Below are positions 35,701 through 43,579 of a stretch of 64,000 nucleotides of DNA, in pieces. The stretch spans positions 172,826 through 236,825 of the forward strand of contig JAVBXY010000008.1 of assembly GCA_030824275.1 (NCBI GenBank), in the 5' to 3' direction. Made by a program: the position numbers and the translations under genes. The notes below the pieces were generated by a model that worked only from the letters and a program-made list of their open reading frames with translations, ran no database searches and was not told the DNA's origin. How positions within the stretch are numbered: position 1 is the stretch's first letter; the number at the start of each line of letters is the position of its first letter. Origin of the DNA: Rhodocyclaceae bacterium (lineage in GTDB: Bacteria > Pseudomonadota > Gammaproteobacteria > Burkholderiales > Rhodocyclaceae).

Positions 35701-37698
35701 ATGTTCAAGAAAATACTCATTGCCAACCGTGGCGAAATCGCCTGCCGCGTCATCAAGACTGCCCGCAAGATGGGCATCAAGACCGTCGCCGTGTATTCCG
35801 AAGCCGACAAGGATGCGATGCATGTCGAGCTGGCCGACGAGTCTGTCTGCATCGGCCCGCCGCCGTCGAAGGAAAGCTATCTCGTCATCGACAAGATCAT
35901 CGCCGCCTGCAAGCAGACCGGCGCCGAGGCCGTGCATCCGGGCTACGGATTTCTCTCCGAGAACGCCGAATTTTCGCGTCGCTTGGAAGAGGAAGGCATC
36001 ATCTTCATCGGCCCCAAGCACTACTCGGTGGCCAAGATGGGCGACAAGATCGAGTCGAAAAAGCTGGCGATTGCTGCCAAGGTCAACACCATCCCCGGTT
36101 ACAACGACGCTATCGACACGCCGGAGCAAGCGGTCGAGATCGCCAAGAGCATCGGCTATCCGGTGATGATCAAGGCCTCCGCCGGTGGTGGTGGCAAGGG
36201 CCTGCGTGTGGCCTTCAGCGACCAGGAAGCCTTTGAGGGTTTCGCCTCCTGCAAGAACGAAGCGAAGAACGCCTTCGGCGATGATCGCGTCTTCATCGAG
36301 AAGTTCGTCGAAGAACCGCGCCACATCGAAATTCAGCTGCTCGGCGATGCCCATGGCAACACCGTGTATCTGCATGAGCGCGAGTGCTCGATCCAGCGTC
36401 GGCACCAGAAGGTGATCGAAGAGGCGCCGTCGCCCTTCCTCGACGAGAAGACCCGCAAGGCCATGGGCGAGCAGGCCGTCGCGCTGGCCAAGGCGGTGAA
36501 CTACCAGTCCGCCGGTACCGTCGAGTTTGTCGTTGGCGGCAAGGACAAGAGCTTCTATTTCCTCGAAATGAACACCCGCTTGCAGGTGGAGCATCCGGTC
36601 ACCGAACTGATCACTGGCCTCGATCTGGTCGAGCAGATGATCCGCGTCGCCGCCGGCGAGAAGCTTGCCTTCACCCAGGCCGATCTCAAGATCAACGGCT
36701 GGGCCATGGAGTGCCGCATCAACGCCGAAGATCCCTTCCGTGGTTTTCTGCCCTCCACCGGGCGCCTGGTGAAATACATCCCGCCGCCGGAGCAGCATGG
36801 CGTGCGCGTCGATACCGGCGTCTACGAGGGCGGCGAGATCTCGATGTTCTACGACTCGATGATCGCCAAGCTGATCGTGCATGGCGCGAGCCGCGACCAG
36901 GCCATCCACAAGATGCGCGATGCGCTGAATCAGTTCGTGATTCGCGGCGTGGCCTCGAACATCTCATTCCAGGCAGCGCTGATGCAGCATCCGCGTTTCG
37001 TTTCCGGCAACTTCAACACCGGCCTGATCGCCGAGCAGTATCCGAAGGGCTTCGACGCTGCCGACGTGCCTCACGATGATCCGACCATGCTGGTGGCCGT
37101 CGCCGCCGCCATCCATCGCCAGTACCTGGCACGCAACGCCACCATCTCCGGCCAGTTGCCGGGTCACGAGTTCACGCCGGGCGAGCACTTCGTCGTCCTC
37201 ATGGGCATCGGCCAGCATGAGGTGAAGGTGAGCGAAGCCCATGGTGAACCTGGTGGCTGGGATGTCGCCTTCGCCGGCAAGACCTATGCGCTGCGCTCCG
37301 GCTGGCAGTTCGGCGAGCCGCTGTATATCGGCACGTTGAATGGCACGCCGATCTGCATGCAGGTGGAGCGGCGTGGTCTCGTCTATCGCCTGTTCCACTG
37401 GGGCATGCAGGCCGACGTGCAGGTGATGAGCGCTCATGCCGCGTCCTTGCAGGCGCTGATGCCGGTCAAGGCAGCACCGGACATGAGCAAGTTCCTGCTC
37501 TCGCCGATGCCGGGTCTGCTGACGCAGATCGCTGTGGCACCGGGGCAGGAGGTCAAGGCCGGCGAGATTCTGGCCAAAATCGAGGCCATGAAGATGGAAA
37601 ACGTCCTCAAGGCCGAGCGCGATTGCGTGGTGGACAAGCTGCTGGCCAAGCCGGGTGAGAGTCTGGCGGTGGATCAGGCCATCATTGCTTTTAAGTAG
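35701..37698 (+). CDS. pccA: propionyl-CoA carboxylase, alpha subunit (biotin carboxylase and biotin carrier)
   Basis: The 665-residue protein starts MFKKILIANRGEIACRVIKT with the biotin carboxylase domain (ATP-grasp glycine loop KASAGGGGKGLRVAF, then QRRHQKVIEEAPSPFLDEKT and FLEMNTRLQVEHPVTE). The linker domain follows at about 500-590, and the biotin carrier ends with the biotinylated lysine in EAMKMEN (K631). It lies 20 bp after pccB and completes the mutase-meaB-pccB-pccA operon. No methylmalonyl-CoA epimerase is in the operon; a VOC protein 5.4 kb away is a possible candidate. Confidence 0.97.
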   Translation: MFKKILIANRGEIACRVIKTARKMGIKTVAVYSEADKDAMHVELADESVCIGPPPSKESYLVIDKIIAACKQTGAEAVHPGYGFLSENAEFSRRLEEEGIIFIGPKHYSVAKMGDKIESKKLAIAAKVNTIPGYNDAIDTPEQAVEIAKSIGYPVMIKASAGGGGKGLRVAFSDQEAFEGFASCKNEAKNAFGDDRVFIEKFVEEPRHIEIQLLGDAHGNTVYLHERECSIQRRHQKVIEEAPSPFLDEKTRKAMGEQAVALAKAVNYQSAGTVEFVVGGKDKSFYFLEMNTRLQVEHPVTELITGLDLVEQMIRVAAGEKLAFTQADLKINGWAMECRINAEDPFRGFLPSTGRLVKYIPPPEQHGVRVDTGVYEGGEISMFYDSMIAKLIVHGASRDQAIHKMRDALNQFVIRGVASNISFQAALMQHPRFVSGNFNTGLIAEQYPKGFDAADVPHDDPTMLVAVAAAIHRQYLARNATISGQLPGHEFTPGEHFVVLMGIGQHEVKVSEAHGEPGGWDVAFAGKTYALRSGWQFGEPLYIGTLNGTPICMQVERRGLVYRLFHWGMQADVQVMSAHAASLQALMPVKAAPDMSKFLLSPMPGLLTQIAVAPGQEVKAGEILAKIEAMKMENVLKAERDCVVDKLLAKPGESLAVDQAIIAFK

Positions 37699-37818
37699 CA
37701 TGGAAGTATGGGGATTCCCTGATGGCCGGACGGGAAGATTTACTGCTAAAGTCATACACAGTGTTAGCTTTTGCAAGCTTTGTGTCGTGTCTTTTCATTC
37801 AATCTTCCCTCCATCGCC

Positions 37819-40005
37819 ATGGGGCATCCCGCTGAACATCGATTGATTCTCCGTCAGGAAGTTCTTGAACGCCTGATCGCCAATGCTCCCTTGGCCGATA
37901 TCCTCACGCTCATCGCGCGAGGCGTGGAGGAGGAACGTCCGGCGCTGTTTGCTTCGATCCAGCTGCGTGATCCTGCCGGCAAGCATTTGCGAAACGGTGC
38001 GGCGCCTAGCGTGCCCGACTTCTACACTCAGGCCATCGACGGCATCGCCATTGGCGAAGGTGTCGGTTCCTGTGGCACCGCCGCCGCGCGGCGTGAGCGC
38101 GTGGTGGTGGCGGATATCGCCAGCCATCCTTTCTGGGCGGACTTCCGGGAACTGGCGGCCCGAGCAGGTTTTGCCGCCTGCTGGTCAGAGCCGATCTGTG
38201 ACAGCGCCGGCCACCTGCTCGGCACCTTCGCGCTCTACAGCAGGACCAGCCTGGAGCCGGATGCCACCGATCTGGAGCTGATCCAGCAGGCTGCGCAACT
38301 GGCGGCATTGGCCATCGAGAAAAGTCGCGCTGAGGAGCAGTTGCGTCTCGCCTCATCGGTGTTTAAATCCAGCAGCGAAGCCATCACCGTCACCGACGAG
38401 AACAATCGCATCATTGCGGTGAACCCCGCCTTCACCCGCGTCACCGGCTACACGGCTCAGGAAGTGGTGGGCCAGGATCCGAAGATCCTCGCTTCCGGGC
38501 GCCAGGGCAAGTCCTTCTATCAGACCATGTGGCAAGCCCTCAACGAAAGCGGCCAGTGGCAGGGCGAGATCTGGAACCGGCGCAAGAACGGCGAGATGTA
38601 TGCCGAATGGCTGTCCATCAACGCCATCCGCGATGAAAGTGGGAAGATCATCCGGCGGATCGCCATGTTCTCCGACCTCACCGAGCGCAAGAAGGCCGAG
38701 GAGGTGATCTGGCAGCAGACCAATTACGATCAGCTCACCGGCCTGCCCAATCGCCGCCTGTTCGGCGATCGCCTGCACCAGGAGTTGCGCCGCGCCCAGC
38801 GCGAGCATCGCTCGCTGGCCGTCATGTTCATCGACCTCGACCGTTTCCGTGAGGTGAACGAAGCCCATGGCCACGACATCGGCGACGGCCTGTTGGTCGA
38901 GGCCGCGCGCCGCATCCTGAGTGCCGTGCGCGAGACCGATACCGTGTCCCGCTTTTCTGGCGACGAATTCATCGTTGCCCTGCCGCTACCACCCAGCACC
39001 GAACCGGAACTGGTGGAGCGTGTCGCGCAGACCGTCTTGCAGCGGATCGCTGAACCCTTCGCCATCGGCAGCGAACACGCCTTCCTCTCCGCCAGCATTG
39101 GCATCGCGCTTTATCCGAGCGATGCCACGGATGTGGACAGCCTGATGAAGTGTGTCGATCAGGCGCTCAACGCCGCCAAAGCATCTGGCACCAATCATTA
39201 CGGCTGGTTCATGCCGGAACTCCAGGCCGCTGCCCGCGTGCGCCGTCAATTGATCCGCGACCTGCGCGGCGCCTTGGCCACCGGCCAGCTCGAAGTGCAT
39301 TTCCAGCCCGTGGTGGAAACCGCCACCGAACAGGTCACCAAGGCCGAGGCCTTGCTGCGTTGGCGCCATCCCGAACACGGCATGATCAGTCCGGCCCAGT
39401 TCATCCCGCTGGCCGAGGAGGTCGGCGTCATCGTCGAGATCGGCGATTGGGTCTTCCGCGAAGTGGTCTGGCAGATCAAGCGCTGGCGTGCCGCCGGCCA
39501 TGCGATCCAGATCGCCATCAACAAGTCACCGCGCCAGTTCGTCGCCGGCAACAGCCAGCAGGAGTGGATCGATTACATGCGCGAGCTGGACGTGCCGCCG
39601 GAGTCCCTGGTCATCGAAATCACCGAAGGCCTGCTGCTGGATGGCCGCTCGGAAGTGACCAGCAAGCTGCTGGCCTTCCGCGAGGCCGGCGTAAAGATCG
39701 CCATTGACGACTTCGGTACCGGCTACTCGGCCCTGTCCTACCTGCAAAAGTTCTCGGTCGATTTCCTGAAAATCGACCGCAGCTTCATCAACGACCTGAC
39801 CACCGACCAGAAGGATCGCGCTCTGGCCGATGCCATTGTGGTCATGGCGCAGAAACTGGGCCTCAAGGTTATCGCCGAGGGCGTCGAAACCCAGGCCCAG
39901 CGCGACCATTTGGCCGAGGTGGGATGCGACTACATTCAGGGCTGGTACTACGGCAAGGCAGTACCGGCCACGGAGTTCGAGGCCAGTTTCCTCAAGCGGG
40001 GCTAA
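37819..40005 (+). CDS. GAF-PAS-GGDEF-EAL c-di-GMP turnover protein
   Basis: The 728-residue protein has an N-terminal GAF domain (about 15-165, EGVGSCGTAAARRERVVVAD), a PAS/PAC domain (about 175-300, AITVTDENNRIIAVNPAFTR), a GGDEF domain with RFSGDEFIVAL, and an EAL domain with EALLRWRHPEHG, then DDFGTGYSALSYLQKF and KVIAEGVETQAQ. The cyclase site reads SGDEF, a variant that can be active, while the EAL catalytic residues look intact, so net phosphodiesterase activity is plausible. It is cytoplasmic with no membrane segment. The ATG at 37819 lacks a clear Shine-Dalgarno; a TTG 16 codons upstream is possible. Confidence 0.92.
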   Translation: MGHPAEHRLILRQEVLERLIANAPLADILTLIARGVEEERPALFASIQLRDPAGKHLRNGAAPSVPDFYTQAIDGIAIGEGVGSCGTAAARRERVVVADIASHPFWADFRELAARAGFAACWSEPICDSAGHLLGTFALYSRTSLEPDATDLELIQQAAQLAALAIEKSRAEEQLRLASSVFKSSSEAITVTDENNRIIAVNPAFTRVTGYTAQEVVGQDPKILASGRQGKSFYQTMWQALNESGQWQGEIWNRRKNGEMYAEWLSINAIRDESGKIIRRIAMFSDLTERKKAEEVIWQQTNYDQLTGLPNRRLFGDRLHQELRRAQREHRSLAVMFIDLDRFREVNEAHGHDIGDGLLVEAARRILSAVRETDTVSRFSGDEFIVALPLPPSTEPELVERVAQTVLQRIAEPFAIGSEHAFLSASIGIALYPSDATDVDSLMKCVDQALNAAKASGTNHYGWFMPELQAAARVRRQLIRDLRGALATGQLEVHFQPVVETATEQVTKAEALLRWRHPEHGMISPAQFIPLAEEVGVIVEIGDWVFREVVWQIKRWRAAGHAIQIAINKSPRQFVAGNSQQEWIDYMRELDVPPESLVIEITEGLLLDGRSEVTSKLLAFREAGVKIAIDDFGTGYSALSYLQKFSVDFLKIDRSFINDLTTDQKDRALADAIVVMAQKLGLKVIAEGVETQAQRDHLAEVGCDYIQGWYYGKAVPATEFEASFLKRG

Positions 40006-40010
40006 ACGAA

Positions 40011-40050
40011 GACACGGCGCATCGCCGTGTCGCCAGCGCCGACTTTTTAC
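40011..40050. terminator. hairpin terminator merged with a dispersed-repeat copy
   Basis: GACACGGCG and CGCCGTGTC form a nine-base stem with a CAT loop just after the EAL gene stop. The right arm runs into the repeat, which ends in GACTTTTTAC, so the T-run is supplied by the repeat. It separates the convergent EAL and Old Yellow Enzyme genes. The T-run is 12 bases from the stem, so termination strength is uncertain. Confidence 0.65.
40023..40048 (-). repeat. dispersed short repeat copy 9 (intergenic, terminator)
   Basis: This full-length copy in reverse orientation gives the T-run of the EAL-gene terminator. Its tail CGACACGGCG forms the right arm of that hairpin. Confidence 0.88.
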
Positions 40051-40069
40051 GCACCGCCTTTACTCGCTA

Positions 40070-41164
40070 TTACGCGTTCAGTGCCGGGTAATCCAGGTAG
40101 CCCCGCTCGTCGCCGCCATAGAAGCTCTTGGGGTCCCAGTTGTTCAGGGCGGCGTCGCGCCGCAGGCGTTCGACCAGATCCGGGTTGGCGATGAAGGGCT
40201 TGCCGATGGCGATCAGGTCGGCGTGGCCCCGTTGCAGGATGGCTTCGCAGGATGCGGCGGACTTGAAGCCGCCGCAGGCGATCAGCCCGCCACCATAGCT
40301 GTCGCGCAGCGCTGGCATCATCGGATGGCCGGCTTCATGAATCCAGTCGGCCGTCTGCGCGTAGATGTGGAGGAAGCCGATGCCGCGCTTCTCCAGCTCA
40401 CGGGCCAGCCACGGATAGGTCACCAGCGGTTCCGGGTCCGGCGTCATGCCGTTGCCGGCGCCGTAGGGCGACTGGCGCACGGCGATGCGATCCGGGCCGA
40501 CTTCCGCCGCCACGGCATCCACCACTTCCAGCAGCAGGCGATAGCGATTCGCCAGCGAGCCGCCGTAGGCATCGTTGCGGTTGTTGACTGCCGGGCAGCG
40601 GAACTGGTCGAGCAGGTAGCCGTTGGCGCCGTGGATTTCGACACCGTCGAAACCCGCCAGTTTCGACAGGCGGGCCGCGTTGGCGAACTCGCCGATGACA
40701 CCACGAATTTCGCTCAGCGTCAGCGCTTCGGGCTGGCCGCAGTCGACGCTGACCGGTGTGCCGTCAGGACCGGCGATGCGCACCTGCGCGGCGGCCGGCT
40801 TGATCGAGGCACCTGCCGGCGCACTGCCGTCGGCGTGTAGCGAGGCGTGGGAGATGCGGCCGCAATGCCAGATCTGGGCGAAGATTTTTCCACCGGCGGC
40901 ATGTACGGCATCGGTGACTTTCTTCCAGCCGGCGGCCTGGTCTTCGTTCCACAGGGCCGGCGTGTCGAGGTAGCCACGGGCACGGTCGGAGACCGGCACA
41001 CCTTCGGAGATGATGAGGCCGGCGGCGGCGCGCTGACGGTAGTACTCGACGATCAGGTCGTTGGGCACCGCGTCCTGGTGATTCGCCCGGCAACGGGTCA
41101 TCGGCGCCATGGCGATGCGGTTGGCGAGCGTCAGGGAAGCATTGGCGTAGGCGTCGAAGAGCAT
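40070..41164 (-). CDS. Old Yellow Enzyme family alkene reductase (NemA-like)
   Basis: The 364-residue FMN enzyme uses NAD(P)H to reduce activated alkenes such as N-ethylmaleimide and some nitroesters. It starts MLFDAYANASLTLANRIAMA with PMTRCRAN. The substrate-binding His/Asn pattern and FMN site are in AQIWHCGRISHASL and VEIHGANGYLLDQFRCPAVN, and NDAYGGSLANRYRLLLEVVD matches the family. The phosphate-binding end is AIGKPFIANPDLVERLRRDA. It is divergent from a GGDEF gene and convergent with the EAL gene. Confidence 0.94.
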   Translation of the reverse strand: MLFDAYANASLTLANRIAMAPMTRCRANHQDAVPNDLIVEYYRQRAAAGLIISEGVPVSDRARGYLDTPALWNEDQAAGWKKVTDAVHAAGGKIFAQIWHCGRISHASLHADGSAPAGASIKPAAAQVRIAGPDGTPVSVDCGQPEALTLSEIRGVIGEFANAARLSKLAGFDGVEIHGANGYLLDQFRCPAVNNRNDAYGGSLANRYRLLLEVVDAVAAEVGPDRIAVRQSPYGAGNGMTPDPEPLVTYPWLARELEKRGIGFLHIYAQTADWIHEAGHPMMPALRDSYGGGLIACGGFKSAASCEAILQRGHADLIAIGKPFIANPDLVERLRRDAALNNWDPKSFYGGDERGYLDYPALNA

Positions 41165-41251
41165 GGCAGATTGTTGAGATGTGAACGAAAACGCCGATTC
41201 TACCCAAGCCCTCGGCTAGAATCGATTTCACTCCTCGCCGCCCCCATCGCC

Positions 41252-43096
41252 GTGTTGCGTTTTCTCGCCCTGCTATTTTTCTTGCTGCACATTGGCGCCG
41301 TATCGGCCCTGGCGCCGGATGAGGCGCATGTCGTGCGCCTGATGCCGGCGACCCGCTCGGTCGACCTGGCGGCGCAGGTGCAGGTGCTGGAGGATACGGC
41401 CGGCCAATTGAGTCTGGCGGATGTCCGTCAACGCAGCGATTTCCGCCCCGTCCCGGTGAGCGGCGATGCCGCCCTCAACTTCGGCTATTCCGCATCCGCC
41501 TGGTGGTTGCGCATCGATCTCGATGCCGCCCCGGAGACGCCCCGCGACTGGTTGCTGGAAGTGGCGTTTCCCACCCTCGACAGCGTCGAGTACTTCGGCC
41601 CCGGCGACGAACGCCTGGCGGCAGGCGACCGCCAGCCCTTTTCCGCCCGGCCGCTGGCGCATCGCAACTTTGTTTTCCCCGTGCGCCTGCACGAGGCAGG
41701 ACGCAATACCCTATGGCTGCGCATCGTCTCCGAAGGCACGCTGACCGTTCCCTTGCGCCTGTGGCAGCCCGAGGCCTTCCGCGTGGACAGCCAGACCGGC
41801 TACGCCGTGCTGTCGATGTACTACGGCATGCTGCTGGCACTGGCGCTCTACAACCTGCTGCTCTGGTTTTCCCTGCGCGACCACACCTACCTGACCTACG
41901 TGCTCTTCGCCGTCTGCATGGCCATCGGCCAGCTGTCGCTCAACGGCCTCGGCAATGAATTCCTCTGGCCCGACTGGCCGGGCTGGGGCAATCTCGCCTT
42001 CCCCGTCGGCTTCGCCGCCACCGGCCTGTTCGGCGCCCTGTTCACCCGCAGCTTTCTCGGCACCCGGCGCAATGTGCCTGGACTCGATGCTGTGGTCAGC
42101 GGCCTGGCTGTGTTGTTCGCGGCATGCATGCTGTTGCCGCTGGCGGCGCCTTACCGTCTGGCAGCCATCGTCACCTCACTGACCGGCGTCAGCTTCTCGC
42201 TGGTGGCGGTGATTGCCGGTGTCCGCTGCTGGCGCCTCGGCCACCCTGGTGCACGGGTCTTCCTCATCGCCTGGACCTTGCTGTTATGCGGCGTCGCCGT
42301 AGTCGGCCTGCGCAACCTGAATGTGCTGCCGACCACCCTGGTCACCTTCTATGCAATGCAGATCGGATCGGCCCTGGAAATGCTGCTGCTGTCCTTCGCC
42401 CTCGCGGATCGCATCACTGGTTTGCGGCGAGACAAGGATCTGGCGCTGGCCGAAGCTTTAACGGCGAAGCAGGATCTGGTGGATACGCTGCAACGTTCCG
42501 AGGCCGATCTCGCCCGCCGCGTGGCCGAGCGCACCGGCGAGCTTGAATCGGCCAATGCCCGCCTGCGCGAGAACGAACGCCAGTTGCAGGCCATGGTGCA
42601 TACCGATCCGCTCACCGGTCTGGCCAATCGCCTGTTGCTGGAAGCCCGTCTCCAGCAGTCGATGCAGCATGCCCGGCGGACCAAGGAGAACATCGCCGTG
42701 TTGCTGGTGGACCTGGATCGCTTCAAGCCGATCAACGACCGCTACGGCCATGCCATCGGCGACGAGGTGCTGCGCCTGGTTGCCGAGCGCCTGCGCAATG
42801 CAGTGCGCGAAGTGGATACCGTGGCCCGGCTTGGCGGCGATGAATTCGTCATCGTTCTGCAAAGCCTGGGTAGTGTCGAGGACGCGGAACGGATCGCGGC
42901 GAAGATCGTCGCCGACCTGGCACAGCCGATGCGTGTGCTGGGCTTGCCGCTGGAAGTGGGAGCCTGCGTCGGCATCGCCCTGTTCGCCAACGCCAATGGC
43001 GAACTGAGTTCGGCGGAACTACTGCGTCGCGCCGACGAAGCGATGTACGGGGCGAAGAACGCCGGCCGGGGAAGCTACCGGGTGTTCAAGGCCTGA
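41252..43096 (+). CDS. 7TM-DISM membrane diguanylate cyclase
   Basis: The 614-residue product starts at a GTG giving MLRFLALLFFLLHIGAVSAL, a signal peptide; the longer frame is antisense to the divergent reductase gene. It has an extracytoplasmic 7TMR-DISM sensing domain (about 25-170), seven hydrophobic segments (about 185-385), a short coiled coil (LVDTLQRSEADLARRVAERT) and a GGDEF domain with LDRFKPINDRYGHAIGDEVL and RLGGDEFVIVL. The GGDEF active site is intact, so it probably makes c-di-GMP in response to an external ligand. There is no EAL domain. Confidence 0.92.
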   Translation: MLRFLALLFFLLHIGAVSALAPDEAHVVRLMPATRSVDLAAQVQVLEDTAGQLSLADVRQRSDFRPVPVSGDAALNFGYSASAWWLRIDLDAAPETPRDWLLEVAFPTLDSVEYFGPGDERLAAGDRQPFSARPLAHRNFVFPVRLHEAGRNTLWLRIVSEGTLTVPLRLWQPEAFRVDSQTGYAVLSMYYGMLLALALYNLLLWFSLRDHTYLTYVLFAVCMAIGQLSLNGLGNEFLWPDWPGWGNLAFPVGFAATGLFGALFTRSFLGTRRNVPGLDAVVSGLAVLFAACMLLPLAAPYRLAAIVTSLTGVSFSLVAVIAGVRCWRLGHPGARVFLIAWTLLLCGVAVVGLRNLNVLPTTLVTFYAMQIGSALEMLLLSFALADRITGLRRDKDLALAEALTAKQDLVDTLQRSEADLARRVAERTGELESANARLRENERQLQAMVHTDPLTGLANRLLLEARLQQSMQHARRTKENIAVLLVDLDRFKPINDRYGHAIGDEVLRLVAERLRNAVREVDTVARLGGDEFVIVLQSLGSVEDAERIAAKIVADLAQPMRVLGLPLEVGACVGIALFANANGELSSAELLRRADEAMYGAKNAGRGSYRVFKA

Positions 43097-43579
43097 TCAG
43101 CCCGCGAGGCGCGCGAATGCCTCGACCACTTCGGGCGGCGCCTGCACCAGCTCGATCAACACGCCTTCGCCGGCAATCGGGAATTCGTCGCTGGCCTTGG
43201 GGTGCAGGAAGGTGATGTCGTAGCCGGCAGCGCCCTTGCGAATGCCGCCGGGGGCGAAGCGCACGCCCTGGGCCGTCAGCCATTCCACGGCCTTGGGCAG
43301 ATCGTCGATCCACAGGCCGACGTGATTCAGCGGCGTGGTGTGCACCGCCGGTTTCTTATCCGGATCGAGCGGCTGCATCAGATCCACTTCGACCTTGAAC
43401 GGGCCCTTGCCCATGGCGGTGATGTCCTCGTCCACGTTTTCGCGCTCGGAGACGAAATTACCAGTGACTTCGAGGCCGAGCTTGTCCACCCATAGGGTGC
43501 GCAGACGATCTTTGGAGGGACCGCCGATGGCAATCTGCTGGACGCCGAGAACCTTGAAGGGGCGCGTAGTTGTGGTCAT
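43097..43579 (-). CDS. VOC (glyoxalase/bleomycin resistance) family protein
   Basis: The 160-residue protein has paired VOC modules: [20 protein letters not shown] and [20 protein letters not shown], with a glutamate near the end in [13 protein letters not shown]. Metal ligands would come from H, E and Q positions of this fold. It could be a lyase, dioxygenase or methylmalonyl-CoA epimerase; the last would complete the propionyl-CoA pathway encoded 5.4 kb upstream, which otherwise lacks an epimerase. Its ATG overlaps the chpA stop, so it is probably the last gene of the pilus chemosensory operon. Function remains open. Confidence 0.8.
   Translation of the reverse strand: MTTTTRPFKVLGVQQIAIGGPSKDRLRTLWVDKLGLEVTGNFVSERENVDEDITAMGKGPFKVEVDLMQPLDPDKKPAVHTTPLNHVGLWIDDLPKAVEWLTAQGVRFAPGGIRKGAAGYDITFLHPKASDEFPIAGEGVLIELVQAPPEVVEAFARLAG

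Noticed and set aside
34037..36909. long minus-strand frames opposite pccB and pccA
   Set aside because: They mirror the GC-rich third positions of the carboxylase genes and contain no recognisable domain.
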